Shown here: one piece after another, positions 1 to 8,712 of the stretch | Layout of the letters: every line of letters starts with the position of its first letter | Position numbering within the stretch: the first letter of the stretch is position 1 | From: an uncultured SAR116 cluster alpha proteobacterium | Lineage (GTDB): Bacteria; Pseudomonadota; Alphaproteobacteria; Puniceispirillales; Puniceispirillaceae | DNA length: 64,000 bases | Direction of reading: 5' to 3' | Assembly (NCBI GenBank): GCA_902518965.1 | Contig: CABYIQ010000002.1 | Location: forward strand, 1-64,000 | Made by a program: the position numbers and the translations under genes | The notes under the pieces: generated by a model | What the model was told of the DNA's origin: nothing | Database searches by the model: none | The model's input: only the letters and a program-made list of their open reading frames with translations

Positions 1-318
1 AATAAAAATGGGGCTGTTTTAGATGGTCGTGATATCGGCACTATTGTTCTGCCAGAGGCTGATGCAAAATTCTATGTTGATGCGGCAGCGGATATCCGGG
101 CCAAAAGGCGACATCTGGAGTTAACTGCCTCCGGGGAGGAAATCGAATTTTCAGAAGTGCTTTCAGACTTAATACAACGTGACTGCCGTGACAAAAACCG
201 CACAGTTGCCCCATTAAATGCTGCAGATGATGCATTTCTTATTGACTCTTCCAACAAGAATGCAGAAGAAGTGTTGGAGCTTGCACTATCTCGTCTAAGA
301 GATTGCAAGTTAATATAG
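1..318 (+). CDS. cmk: Cytidylate kinase, C-terminal part (cut by window start)
   Basis: The frame is open from base 1 to a TAG at 316-318, so the 5' end lies outside the window. The 105 visible residues begin close to the conserved LDGRDIGTIVLP stretch and continue through the KFYVDA and AKRR segments that typify CMP kinases. The enzyme phosphorylates CMP and dCMP in the cytoplasm. Its position directly before rpsA is the usual arrangement in many Proteobacteria. Length and start cannot be judged here. Confidence 0.9.
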   Translation, partial: NKNGAVLDGRDIGTIVLPEADAKFYVDAAADIRAKRRHLELTASGEEIEFSEVLSDLIQRDCRDKNRTVAPLNAADDAFLIDSSNKNAEEVLELALSRLRDCKLI

Positions 319-558
319 ATTAAACTATCCGATGAGACTTCGCCTCTGAATAAAGTCTTATCTGAACTGAAACAATATTGGCTGGAAAGTTTACAGCGTC
401 AGAAAATTACGAAGCAGGATTACAGTTAAAAACTGGCATCTGTTCAGAGCTGCTTTCTCTGTTACCAGCACAGAGAGTGATGAGATTACTCCTCAATGAC
501 ATTTATATCTCATTATTAACGGTCAGAGACCGCACTGACGACTTCACGGAGAACACTT
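319..558 (+). other. cmk-rpsA intergenic leader
   Basis: This 240-base gap holds no convincing gene. It contains a 7-bp inverted repeat (456-462 with 470-476) that could form a hairpin in the rpsA leader. It ends with GGAG at 548-551, seven bases before the rpsA TTG. Ribosomal protein S1 is known to control its own translation in E. coli, so a structured leader is plausible, but nothing specific is recognised. Confidence 0.4.
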
Positions 559-2280
559 TTGTCAAAAACAACAGCAGCGGATGCTAAATTGGAAAATTTT
601 GCCGAGCTTTTGGCGGAAAGCTTTGCAGAAGACACTGCCATTGAAGGCAGTGTCGTTAAAGGCCAAGTCGTTGAGGTCACAGATGATTATGTGACCATTG
701 ATGTGGGCTTGAAATCAGAGGGACGCGTGCCGCTACGTGAGTTCGCAGCCCCAGGTCAAGATGCCGAGATTCAGGCTGGCGACAGTGTTGAGGTTTATGT
801 TGAACGGATGGAGGACCGTGATGGCGCTGCCATGCTCAGCCGAGAAAAAGCTCGACGTGAAGAAGCTTGGATTATTCTGGAAAATGCGTTTGAAGCACAG
901 GAACGCGTTACAGGCATTATTTTCGGGCGCGTAAAAGGTGGCTTTACTGTTGATTTATCTGGCGCAACCGCATTCCTGCCAGGCAGCCAAGTAGACATCC
1001 GGCCTATCCACGACATTGGTCCGTTAATGGGAACTCCACAGCCTTTCCAAATTTTGAAAATCGACAGACGACGTGGCAATATTGTGGTGTCTAGGAGATC
1101 AGTTCTGGAAGAATCACGAGCAGAAGCCCGCTCAGAGCTTGTCTCAAACCTTCAAGAGGGGCAGGTTTTGCAGGGTGTTGTCAAAAACATCACAGATTAC
1201 GGCGCGTTTGTTGATCTAGGCGGAGTAGACGGCCTGCTGCATGTAACTGACATTGCATGGAAGCGGATCAATCACCCTTCAGAAGCCCTGCAGGTAGGCC
1301 AGACTGTCGATGTACAGGTGATCAGATTTAATGCAGAAACGCAGCGCATCTCGCTTGGTATGAAGCAGCTTCTTTCAGATCCATGGTCAAATGCAGCTGA
1401 AAAATTTGTTATTGGCTCAAAACTATCTGGCCGTGTTACAAACATAACTGACTATGGTGCATTTGTTGAACTTGATGAGGGGGTTGAAGGTCTAGTGCAT
1501 GTCTCTGAGATGAGCTGGACAAAGAAAAATGTGCACCCTGGCAAGATTGTGTCTACGAGCCAGCAAATAGATGTCATGGTTTTGGATGTTGATATGGTGA
1601 AACGTCGGATTTCACTTGGACTGAAACAAACTACAGCCAATCCATGGGAAGAGTTTAAGGACAACTTCCAAATCGGGGCTGAAATTGAAGGAGAAATCAG
1701 AAACATAACTGAGTTCGGTATATTTGTTGGCTTGACCGAAGAAATTGATGGCCTTGTGCATATGTCTGATATTTCCTGGGACAAGACCGGCGAGGTTGCT
1801 CTCGAAGGCTATAACAAGGGTGATCAGATCAAAGCCAAGATTCTTGAAATTGACCTTGAAAAGGAGCGCATTTCCCTCGGCATTAAGCAGCTGAGCGATG
1901 ACCCTTATGTTGGTGAGATGGAAAAGGTCAAAAAAGGCAGTGTGGTGACCTGTACGATCACAGCAATTACAGATGGTGGTCTTGAGGTCCGTGTTGGCGA
2001 TAGTCTGAACGGTTTCATCCGCAAAGCGGATCTGTCGCGTGAACGCAGTGAGCAGAGAACCGAACGGTTTGCTGTTGATGAGAAAATTGATGCTGTCGTC
2101 ACACAGTTTGATAAGAAAACACGCAACCTTTCACTGTCAATCAAAGCGCGTGAAATCGCTGAAGAAAAGCGGGCAATGGCTGATTATGGATCGTCAGACA
2201 GTGGTGCAAGCCTTGGCGATATCCTTGGCGCTGCACTCGCAAAAAAAGATGATGGTGGCACAGCTGACTCAGACGGTTAG
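559..2280 (+). CDS. rpsA: 30S ribosomal protein S1
   Basis: S1 binds mRNA and helps the 30S subunit load structured messages. The 573-residue product has six S1-type OB repeats, roughly at residues 30-95, 115-180, 200-270, 287-357, 374-444 and 460-530. Repeats 3-5 carry the typical GxV.NIT.(Y/F)G.FV.L pattern with HV(S/T) or HMS blocks. The length matches the alphaproteobacterial family. The start is TTG, supported by GGAG seven bases upstream and by the usual MSKTTA-type N-terminus. It lies between cmk and ihfB, a common order. Confidence 0.97.
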   Translation: MSKTTAADAKLENFAELLAESFAEDTAIEGSVVKGQVVEVTDDYVTIDVGLKSEGRVPLREFAAPGQDAEIQAGDSVEVYVERMEDRDGAAMLSREKARREEAWIILENAFEAQERVTGIIFGRVKGGFTVDLSGATAFLPGSQVDIRPIHDIGPLMGTPQPFQILKIDRRRGNIVVSRRSVLEESRAEARSELVSNLQEGQVLQGVVKNITDYGAFVDLGGVDGLLHVTDIAWKRINHPSEALQVGQTVDVQVIRFNAETQRISLGMKQLLSDPWSNAAEKFVIGSKLSGRVTNITDYGAFVELDEGVEGLVHVSEMSWTKKNVHPGKIVSTSQQIDVMVLDVDMVKRRISLGLKQTTANPWEEFKDNFQIGAEIEGEIRNITEFGIFVGLTEEIDGLVHMSDISWDKTGEVALEGYNKGDQIKAKILEIDLEKERISLGIKQLSDDPYVGEMEKVKKGSVVTCTITAITDGGLEVRVGDSLNGFIRKADLSRERSEQRTERFAVDEKIDAVVTQFDKKTRNLSLSIKAREIAEEKRAMADYGSSDSGASLGDILGAALAKKDDGGTADSDG

Positions 2281-2322
2281 GCAGCCTTCTAGAAATATAC
2301 CTAATAACATTTTTAGACAAGT

Positions 2323-2355
2323 CTCCGCGTGGTTGATTCCACACGGAGCTTTAAT
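2323..2355 (+). terminator. Probable rpsA terminator hairpin
   Basis: The arms 2323-2332 and 2339-2348 pair at nine of ten positions around a six-base loop. They are followed by CTTTAATTT, a weak T-rich tail. The hairpin starts 43 bases after the rpsA stop and lies before ihfB, so it may only attenuate readthrough. Confidence 0.55.
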
Positions 2356-2442
2356 TTCATACGCACGTTTATAGATAGCTTGACGCTTGCGGTGGAAACA
2401 GTCATGCTTTTACTCGGTTTAGAAGCAAGTAAGGTAACGCGT

Positions 2443-2721
2443 ATGACAAAGTCTGAGTTGATAGCCCGACTGGCAGAACAAAACCCATCCTTATATCACC
2501 GAGATCTTGAACAGCTTGTGAACACCGTCTTTGAGACAATCACCAAGGCTTTGGAAGATGGGGATCGCGTGGAACTCAGAGGATTTGGTGCGTTTTCCGT
2601 ACGCGAACGCGAAGCCAGGATTGGCCGGAATCCGCGCACCGGTGAACCCGTGAACGTTGAAGCAAAACGCATGCCCTTCTTTAAAATGGGTAAGGGAATG
2701 CGTGAACGGTTGAACAAATAA
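2443..2721 (+). CDS. ihfB: Integration host factor subunit beta
   Basis: IHF-beta is a small DNA-bending protein of the HU/IHF family that pairs with IHF-alpha. The 92 residues begin [11 protein letters not shown] and contain the [12 protein letters not shown]-minor-groove arm motif, preceded by the RGFGAFSV block. The ATG at 2443 was chosen over upstream in-frame starts because it gives the family length and has AAGG about eight bases upstream. The position after rpsA is the classic rpsA-ihfB arrangement. Confidence 0.96.
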   Translation: MTKSELIARLAEQNPSLYHRDLEQLVNTVFETITKALEDGDRVELRGFGAFSVREREARIGRNPRTGEPVNVEAKRMPFFKMGKGMRERLNK

Positions 2722-2781
2722 GCCTGCTGAACCGTCTGTACTTTGCCAGACTGTGTAACCGCAAGATAAGTAAAGGGCGTA

Positions 2782-3138
2782 ATGATGCGCTTCATCACTC
2801 GTATGTGCTGGTTAACCCTGTTAGTCATCACAGGTGTCATCTTGGCAGGATTTGTCACTTCAAATCAGGGCTTAATCTCAATCCGTTTCTGGCCCACGCA
2901 TGCCATTATGCGTGCAGAGATTTGGGTGTTTGTGCTTGCCACCTTTGGATTGGGCACAATCACAGGGGCTACAATTTTCTGGTTTCAAACTCTCAGCCTT
3001 AAAGCCCGTCTTTGGTCAAAGGCAAAACAGTTATCTGAACTAGAAGCCTATATTGAAGAAACAGAACAGCAGCTTAATGGCCAAATCTCATCGGGCCACT
3101 ATGCTCATCAACCCAAAAGATTCCTTGCCAGCAAGTGA
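2782..3138 (+). CDS. LapA-domain (DUF1049) membrane protein
   Basis: This 118-residue protein has two hydrophobic segments (about residues 9-25 and 47-68), with a TSNQ.LISIRFWP stretch between them. That is the LapA/DUF1049 pattern, related to the LapA/LapB lipopolysaccharide assembly proteins. A helical, glutamate-rich tail follows. The start has an AAAGGG element seven to ten bases upstream, and an alternative ATG lies one codon later. It follows ihfB, as in many Proteobacteria. The exact role here is inferred only from the family. Confidence 0.75.
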   Translation: MMRFITRMCWLTLLVITGVILAGFVTSNQGLISIRFWPTHAIMRAEIWVFVLATFGLGTITGATIFWFQTLSLKARLWSKAKQLSELEAYIEETEQQLNGQISSGHYAHQPKRFLASK

Positions 3139-3190
3139 CATTCAGACAACTAATCAGTCCTCTTAATTTCAAAACAGAGCCAGGTCAAAC

Positions 3191-3865
3191 ATGACAACAG
3201 CTGTGAAAATCTGCGGTATATCTTCACTGGATATCTATAGGCATTGTGCACAACTTGGTGTTGATTGGGTTGGCTTTGTGTTTTTTCCCGCCTCACCTCG
3301 TCATTTGCAGCTAGCACAGGCCCGCGCACTAGCTGACGCTGCTGATTCTGATACGCAGCTGACTGTCCCACCCCGACGTGTGGCTTTATGTGTTGATGCC
3401 AGCGATGATGATCTGACCGCAATTATTGACGCGGCACGCCCAGATATGCTGCAGCTTCACGGGAATGAAAATGCAGAACGTGTGCGGGCAATTAAATCAA
3501 AATTTTCCCTCCCTGTGATGCCTGTTATCAAAGTGGCAAACAAATCAGACATAGAAAAGGCTGAATTATTTTCAGACTGTGCAGACTGGCTGTTATTTGA
3601 CGCTGCACCGAATACAGCAATGATAACTAATGAGCCAAACCTTCCAGGTGGTACAGGGATGTCATTTGACTGGCAGTATCTGGCAGAAGCTGAATTGCCT
3701 CTGCCTTTTATGCTTGCTGGGGGGCTGACAGCAGCAAACGTTGCTGAGGCAGTCAGCCTCACTAACGCACCATGTGTTGACGTATCATCCAGTGTGGAAA
3801 AAAACCGTGGAAAAAAAAGTAAAACAGCTATCTCTGCCTTTGTGAAAGCTGCAAAATTCGGGTAG
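3191..3865 (+). CDS. trpF: Phosphoribosylanthranilate isomerase
   Basis: TrpF catalyses the Amadori rearrangement of phosphoribosylanthranilate in tryptophan synthesis. The 224-residue (beta/alpha)8 protein starts with the KICGI motif (catalytic Cys), then has GFVFFPASPR near residue 30, a catalytic-type Asp region near LLFDAAP, and a LAGGLT phosphate-binding loop. It is the first gene of a trpF-trpB-trpA-accD-folC run on the same strand, the standard alphaproteobacterial order. Confidence 0.95.
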   Translation: MTTAVKICGISSLDIYRHCAQLGVDWVGFVFFPASPRHLQLAQARALADAADSDTQLTVPPRRVALCVDASDDDLTAIIDAARPDMLQLHGNENAERVRAIKSKFSLPVMPVIKVANKSDIEKAELFSDCADWLLFDAAPNTAMITNEPNLPGGTGMSFDWQYLAEAELPLPFMLAGGLTAANVAEAVSLTNAPCVDVSSSVEKNRGKKSKTAISAFVKAAKFG

Positions 3866-3935
3866 AGTATCATCCAGTCGAACTGCGTTCCTTACACATG
3901 TATTATAAGTGACATAACAAAAGATAGAGAGTCAT

Positions 3936-5159
3936 ATGGGCAATACTGCACCCAATTCATACAAAACCCTGCCTGATGAAGCGGGACGGTTTGGTATTCA
4001 TGGCGGGCGCTTTGTTGCTGAAACACTGATGCCGCTGATTTTGGAGGTTGAAAAGGCCTATACCAAAACTAAATCTGACCCTGAGTTTGAATCGGAATTA
4101 TTATATTATCAGAGACATTATATTGGCCGGCCCTCCCCTTTATATTTTGCTCCCCGGCTGACTAAACATTTTGGTGGTGCAAAGCTCTATCTGAAGCGGG
4201 ACGAGCTAAACCACACAGGGGCACATAAAATTAACAATGTTCTAGGCCAGGCTCTGCTTGCAAAGCGCATGGGAAAGACCAAAATCATTGCTGAAACAGG
4301 CGCTGGCCAACATGGTGTGGCCACAGCAACGGCTTGTGCCTTATTCGATCTTGAATGTGAAGTTTTCATGGGCGCGGAAGATGTGCGCCGTCAGAAGCCG
4401 AATGTTGATCGTATGCGTCTACTGGGCGCAAGAGTCCATCCGGTCACATCAGGCACATCAACACTGAAAGACGCCATGAACGAGGCCTTGCGCTATTGGG
4501 TCGCGAATCCGGAAACACATTTCTACATCATAGGAACAGTCGCTGGCCCACATCCATATCCTGAAATGGTGCGCGATTTTCAATCTGTCATTGGCAAAGA
4601 AGCAAAAGAACAGATAAAACAAGCTGAAGGCTGTCTGCCTGATGCTCTGATTGCCTGTATTGGAGGCGGATCAAACGCAATGGGGCTCTTTCATCCCTTT
4701 CTTGACGACAAGAGTGTAGCTATTTACGGCGTGGAAGCCGCTGGTCATGGAATTGAAACAGGCGAACACGCTGCCAGCCTGACAGGCGGCGAACCTGGCA
4801 TTTTGCATGGCAACCGCACCTATCTTCTCCAGACACAAGAAGGCCAGATAAAAGATGCGCATTCCATTTCTGCAGGTCTTGATTATCCGGGCATTGGACC
4901 AGAACATGCTTGGCTTCATGATATAGGCAGAGTGAATTACGTCAGCGCAACAGATGAAGAGGCTTTGGATATGTTTCACTTGTGCTCGCGCCTTGAGGGA
5001 ATTATTCCGGCATTAGAACCCTCTCATGCACTGGCCTTTGCCTCCACATTGCTGCCTTCCCTTGATAAAGACAAGATTGTGATCCTGAATATGTGCGGGC
5101 GCGGCGATAAGGATCTTGAAGCTGTCCTACCTCTGCTGGAAGCCCGAGGCAAATTGTAA
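3936..5159 (+). CDS. trpB: Tryptophan synthase beta chain
   Basis: TrpB condenses indole with serine using pyridoxal phosphate. The product (407 residues) starts with the typical [17 protein letters not shown] region. It carries the PLP lysine in HTGAHKINN near residue 89, the GAGQHG loop, and the glycine-rich phosphate site IGGGSNAMG. Length is normal. trpA follows about 60 bases downstream, and the two subunits form the alpha2-beta2 complex. Confidence 0.97.
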   Translation: MGNTAPNSYKTLPDEAGRFGIHGGRFVAETLMPLILEVEKAYTKTKSDPEFESELLYYQRHYIGRPSPLYFAPRLTKHFGGAKLYLKRDELNHTGAHKINNVLGQALLAKRMGKTKIIAETGAGQHGVATATACALFDLECEVFMGAEDVRRQKPNVDRMRLLGARVHPVTSGTSTLKDAMNEALRYWVANPETHFYIIGTVAGPHPYPEMVRDFQSVIGKEAKEQIKQAEGCLPDALIACIGGGSNAMGLFHPFLDDKSVAIYGVEAAGHGIETGEHAASLTGGEPGILHGNRTYLLQTQEGQIKDAHSISAGLDYPGIGPEHAWLHDIGRVNYVSATDEEALDMFHLCSRLEGIIPALEPSHALAFASTLLPSLDKDKIVILNMCGRGDKDLEAVLPLLEARGKL

Positions 5160-5218
5160 GAGGACAAATGACAAGGCGTGATGTTAAAAAGCCGGAAAAG
5201 ACAGGATGACTTTTTTAT

Positions 5219-6040
5219 ATGAGCAATCGTATTTCTCAATGTTTTGCCCATGCCAAAGCCGATAATAGAGCTGTTCTAGGTATTTTTATGTCTGCTGGCG
5301 ACCCGTCTGCTGAAGCTTCTGCTGCTATTCTGGACAAATTAGTTGAAAATGGTGCAGATATGATCGAACTTGGTATGCCTTTTTCTGACCCAATGGCTGA
5401 TGGCCCTGCCATTCAGGCTTCTAGTCTGCGGGCTATCAAAAAAGGCATGACCCTAGCTGGAACTCTGGATATGGCCAAATCCTTCAGGGCACGTCATCCA
5501 GATACACCGCTTATATTGATGGGCTATTATAATCCTATCTATATTTATGGCAAAGATACTTTTATCACAGATGCACTTGCCGCAGGTGTGGATGGCCTTA
5601 TCATTGTCGATCTGCCGCCTGAAGAAGACAGCGAATTATGTGATGATGCCCGAACGGCGGGTCTTTCGTTTATCCGGCTTGTCACCCCAACGACTCTTGG
5701 TGAACGCCTGCCTGTTGTTCTGGAAAAAGCTGGCGGTTTCATTTATTACGTTGCCATTGCAGGAATAACCGGAACAAAAAGTGCAGCAAAAGACACAATT
5801 AATGCTGCCTTCACACGTATCCGTGAGGAAAGTAGCCTTCCAGCTGTCACTGGATTTGGGATCAGAACTGCCGAACAGGCAGCAGAAATTGCCCATATAT
5901 CAGATGGTGTGGTCGTTGGCTCTGCGATGGTGTCTATCATTGAACAGGCCTGCGCAGAAGAAAGTCTGGATACAGAAAAACTGGTAAATTCTGTTGGCAC
6001 ATTTTGCCGATCCTTGTCAGAAGCGATGAAACGGTCATAA
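5219..6040 (+). CDS. trpA: Tryptophan synthase alpha chain
   Basis: TrpA cleaves indole-3-glycerol phosphate to indole, which is channelled to TrpB. The 273-residue TIM barrel has the conserved IELGMPFSDPMADGP segment holding the catalytic Glu and Asp. It also has an intact YVAIAGITG loop and a GFGI phosphate-binding motif. The ATG at 5219 lacks an obvious strong ribosome-binding site, but the N-terminus matches the family. Confidence 0.96.
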   Translation: MSNRISQCFAHAKADNRAVLGIFMSAGDPSAEASAAILDKLVENGADMIELGMPFSDPMADGPAIQASSLRAIKKGMTLAGTLDMAKSFRARHPDTPLILMGYYNPIYIYGKDTFITDALAAGVDGLIIVDLPPEEDSELCDDARTAGLSFIRLVTPTTLGERLPVVLEKAGGFIYYVAIAGITGTKSAAKDTINAAFTRIREESSLPAVTGFGIRTAEQAAEIAHISDGVVVGSAMVSIIEQACAEESLDTEKLVNSVGTFCRSLSEAMKRS

Positions 6041-6079
6041 TCAGTTAACAGCAGACTGTCTGAAACAGGAGGCAAAAAC

Positions 6080-6937
6080 ATGAACTGGATTACAAATTCT
6101 GTCTTGCCCAAAATTAAAGCTCTGGTGCAGTCAAATGATGTGCCAGATAATTTATGGGTAAAATGTCCATCCTGTAATCAGATGCTGTTCCATCAGGAAT
6201 ATGAGCAGGCCTTTCATTGCTGCACAACCTGCGGTCATCACGCCCCACTGCCACCAGAATTGCGGTTTAAGCTTTTGTTTGATGCAGACAGCTATCAACA
6301 GGTTGAACTTGATGTATCTGCTGATGACCCTCTTAAATTCAAAGATAGTAAACGCTACCCTGAACGGCTGAAGGCCACCCGCGCAAAAACAGGTACACAA
6401 GATGCCATCGCGGTGGCAACAGGCACGATTGAATCCATAAAGACAGTGGTGGCCACATTCGACTTCCGTTTTATGGGTGGTTCAATGGGCAGGACAGTAG
6501 GTGACGGGCTGCTGAAAGCTGCTAAAACTGCTGTCGCTGAAAAGGCAGCTTTGATTGTGGTCCCCTCTTCAGGTGGAGCACGCATGCAAGAAGGCATTCT
6601 CTCGCTAATGCAATTACCGCGCAGTATCATCGCTGTTGAACAGCTGAAATCGGCTGGCCTGCCTTATATTGTGCTATTAACGCATCCGACCACAGGTGGG
6701 GTCACAGCATCTTTTGCCATGCTTGGTGACATTCAAATGGCAGAACCAGGCGCAATAATCGGTTTTGCTGGTCGCCGCGTAATTGAAGAAACTGTTCGTG
6801 AAAAATTACCTGATGATTTCCAGACAGCTGAATACCTCGAAGATCATGGAATGATTGATATGGTTATTCCCCGCAACCAGCAACATGAAAAACTGGGTTC
6901 TATTCTGTCAATGCTTATGCATAAAGCTGAGACGTAG
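6080..6937 (+). CDS. accD: Acetyl-CoA carboxylase carboxyltransferase subunit beta
   Basis: AccD is half of the carboxyltransferase that makes malonyl-CoA for fatty acid synthesis. The 285-residue product has an N-terminal four-Cys zinc ribbon (CPSC ... CTTC, residues about 32-54). A crotonase-like carboxyltransferase domain follows, with SSGGARMQEG and a TGGVTASFAMLGD stretch. AGGAGG-like CAGGAGG precedes the ATG. The position between trpA and folC is standard in alphaproteobacteria. Confidence 0.96.
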   Translation: MNWITNSVLPKIKALVQSNDVPDNLWVKCPSCNQMLFHQEYEQAFHCCTTCGHHAPLPPELRFKLLFDADSYQQVELDVSADDPLKFKDSKRYPERLKATRAKTGTQDAIAVATGTIESIKTVVATFDFRFMGGSMGRTVGDGLLKAAKTAVAEKAALIVVPSSGGARMQEGILSLMQLPRSIIAVEQLKSAGLPYIVLLTHPTTGGVTASFAMLGDIQMAEPGAIIGFAGRRVIEETVREKLPDDFQTAEYLEDHGMIDMVIPRNQQHEKLGSILSMLMHKAET

Positions 6938-6972
6938 GCGAGCTGACGCTTGCCTGATATTGATTTAGCATT

Positions 6973-8277
6973 ATGACGGTTTCGCCTGATAACCCCACAC
7001 TTATCCTGGACAGGCTGACGAAACTGCATCCAAAACTAATTGATTTAGGCCTTGAAAGAACCATCCAGCTGAGCAAAAAATGCGGAGCACCACATCTTAA
7101 ATTGCCGCCTGTTATTCATATTGCCGGCACAAACGGTAAGGGCTCTGTTTCGGCATTTTTACGCAGCATGGCTGAAGCTGCTGGACTGTCCTGCCATGTT
7201 TATAATTCGCCGCATCTGTGCCGCTTTAATGAGAGGATCAGGTTGAACGGCGAATTCATCTCTGATGATGAACTCATTGATGTTCTCAGCGAAGTTGAAG
7301 GCGTGAATGGAAGCGACCCAATTACATTCTTTGAATCCACGACTGTCGCAGCCTTTCTAGCCTTCTCACGTTATCCGGCTGATCTTCTGATCCTTGAAAC
7401 AGGTTTGGGCGGCATCTTTGATTCAACAAATATCGTGCCAGATACTGCCTGCACAATTATAACGCCCATCGCCTTTGACCATGAGCAATTCTTAGGCTCA
7501 GATATTGCCACGATCGCTCGGCAGAAAGCGGGCATTATGCGTTCTGGTCGGCCGTCAATATGGGCCAGACAGCAGCCAGAAGCCTATGCACAATTACAGC
7601 AACAGGCACGGCAGCTTTGTGTATATGTCCAAACAGAGGGAGAGGATTTTCACATCACAACCACTGCTTCAGGTGGCCTCAGCCTTAAGGCCGGCAGCGA
7701 CACGATCACCACACCTCCACTGAGCCTTTATGGCCATCATCAGGCCCAGAATGCGGCGCTGGCCTTGATGGCTTTAAAAGGTAGCGGCCTCGCAACAGAT
7801 TTGGCAGCGGCTGCAGAAGGGGCTGGTCAGGCAGACTGGCCAGCACGCGTTCAAAAATTAAAAGACGGACATCTTACCGAGCTGGCAGGCAGAACCGTCT
7901 GGCTGGATGGCGCACATAATGTACATGGGGCAAGGGCGTTAGTAGCCAGCTTGTCCTCACTTTACCCGCGTAAATGGATAATTGTATTCGGGGCGTTGGA
8001 CACACGCCCAGCAGATGAATTTCTGTCTGTCATTAAACCGATTGCAGATCGCATCTACTGTCTGACGATCCCTAACCAACCGGCTGCACTGGAAGCAAGT
8101 ACGCTAGTCAGCCGCGCCCGAACACTCGGGCTGAAAGCAGATACAGCAAATGATATCCCCTCTGCCTGCAGAGCCATCGGCATACTTGGAGTAACTGACG
8201 ATCAGCCTGTGATTATCTGCGGCTCACTCTATCTTGCTGGTGCTGTATTGCAGGCAAATGGGACTTTGCCTAACTAA
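6973..8277 (+). CDS. folC: Bifunctional folylpolyglutamate synthase/dihydrofolate synthase
   Basis: FolC adds glutamate to dihydropteroate and folates using ATP. The 434-residue Mur-ligase-type enzyme has the P-loop GTNGKGSVSAF near residue 50, an ETGLGGIFDSTN block, and the DGAHNVHGA motif of the C-terminal domain. It ends three bases before the convergent trxA gene, and no terminator hairpin is visible between the two. Confidence 0.95.
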   Translation: MTVSPDNPTLILDRLTKLHPKLIDLGLERTIQLSKKCGAPHLKLPPVIHIAGTNGKGSVSAFLRSMAEAAGLSCHVYNSPHLCRFNERIRLNGEFISDDELIDVLSEVEGVNGSDPITFFESTTVAAFLAFSRYPADLLILETGLGGIFDSTNIVPDTACTIITPIAFDHEQFLGSDIATIARQKAGIMRSGRPSIWARQQPEAYAQLQQQARQLCVYVQTEGEDFHITTTASGGLSLKAGSDTITTPPLSLYGHHQAQNAALALMALKGSGLATDLAAAAEGAGQADWPARVQKLKDGHLTELAGRTVWLDGAHNVHGARALVASLSSLYPRKWIIVFGALDTRPADEFLSVIKPIADRIYCLTIPNQPAALEASTLVSRARTLGLKADTANDIPSACRAIGILGVTDDQPVIICGSLYLAGAVLQANGTLPN

Positions 8278-8280
8278 CCC

Positions 8281-8601
8281 TTACAGATTATCTGCCACCC
8301 ATTGTTCAAGGGCAGACTTTGGCATGGCCCCGATTTTTTCAGCAACCATCTCACCGCTCTTGAAGATCAACAGGGTTGGAATGCCTCTGACATTATAGGC
8401 CTGAGGCGTTTCAGGATTTTCATCAATATTCAGTTTTGCAATTGTAATCTGACCAGCATGTGAATCTGCAATTTCTTCGAGAGCTGGGCCAATCGCCTTA
8501 CAAGGCCCACACCACTCTGCCCAGAAATCAACCAGAACAGGCTTATCTGATCCAAGTACATCGGTCTGAAAATCGGCATCTGTTGTCTTGATTGTTGGCA
8601 T
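8281..8601 (-). CDS. trxA: Thioredoxin
   Basis: A 106-residue thioredoxin with the redox motif WCGPC inside [16 protein letters not shown] and the cis-proline loop RGIPTL. It reduces protein disulfides in the cytoplasm. The start at 8601 is set by a perfect AGGAGG eight bases upstream; longer in-frame starts would add 23 non-homologous residues. It lies just downstream of addA on the same strand, the usual addB-addA-trxA order in alphaproteobacteria. Confidence 0.96.
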   Translation of the reverse strand: MPTIKTTDADFQTDVLGSDKPVLVDFWAEWCGPCKAIGPALEEIADSHAGQITIAKLNIDENPETPQAYNVRGIPTLLIFKSGEMVAEKIGAMPKSALEQWVADNL

Positions 8602-8712
8602 CGCTAAGCCCTCCTTGATAAGCTTGCAGCTGTGTTCACATAGCTCCGTTCGTAGTGTACGAATTGACACCTCTCAGATCAAGATGATTAAGTTATATGC
8701 GTTTGGTTTGCA

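Noticed and set aside
378-587. 69-codon frame before rpsA
   Set aside because: It has no recognisable features, overlaps the rpsA start, and sits in the expected leader.
1452-1784. 110-codon minus-strand frame inside rpsA
   Set aside because: It is the shadow of the S1 repeats on the opposite strand.
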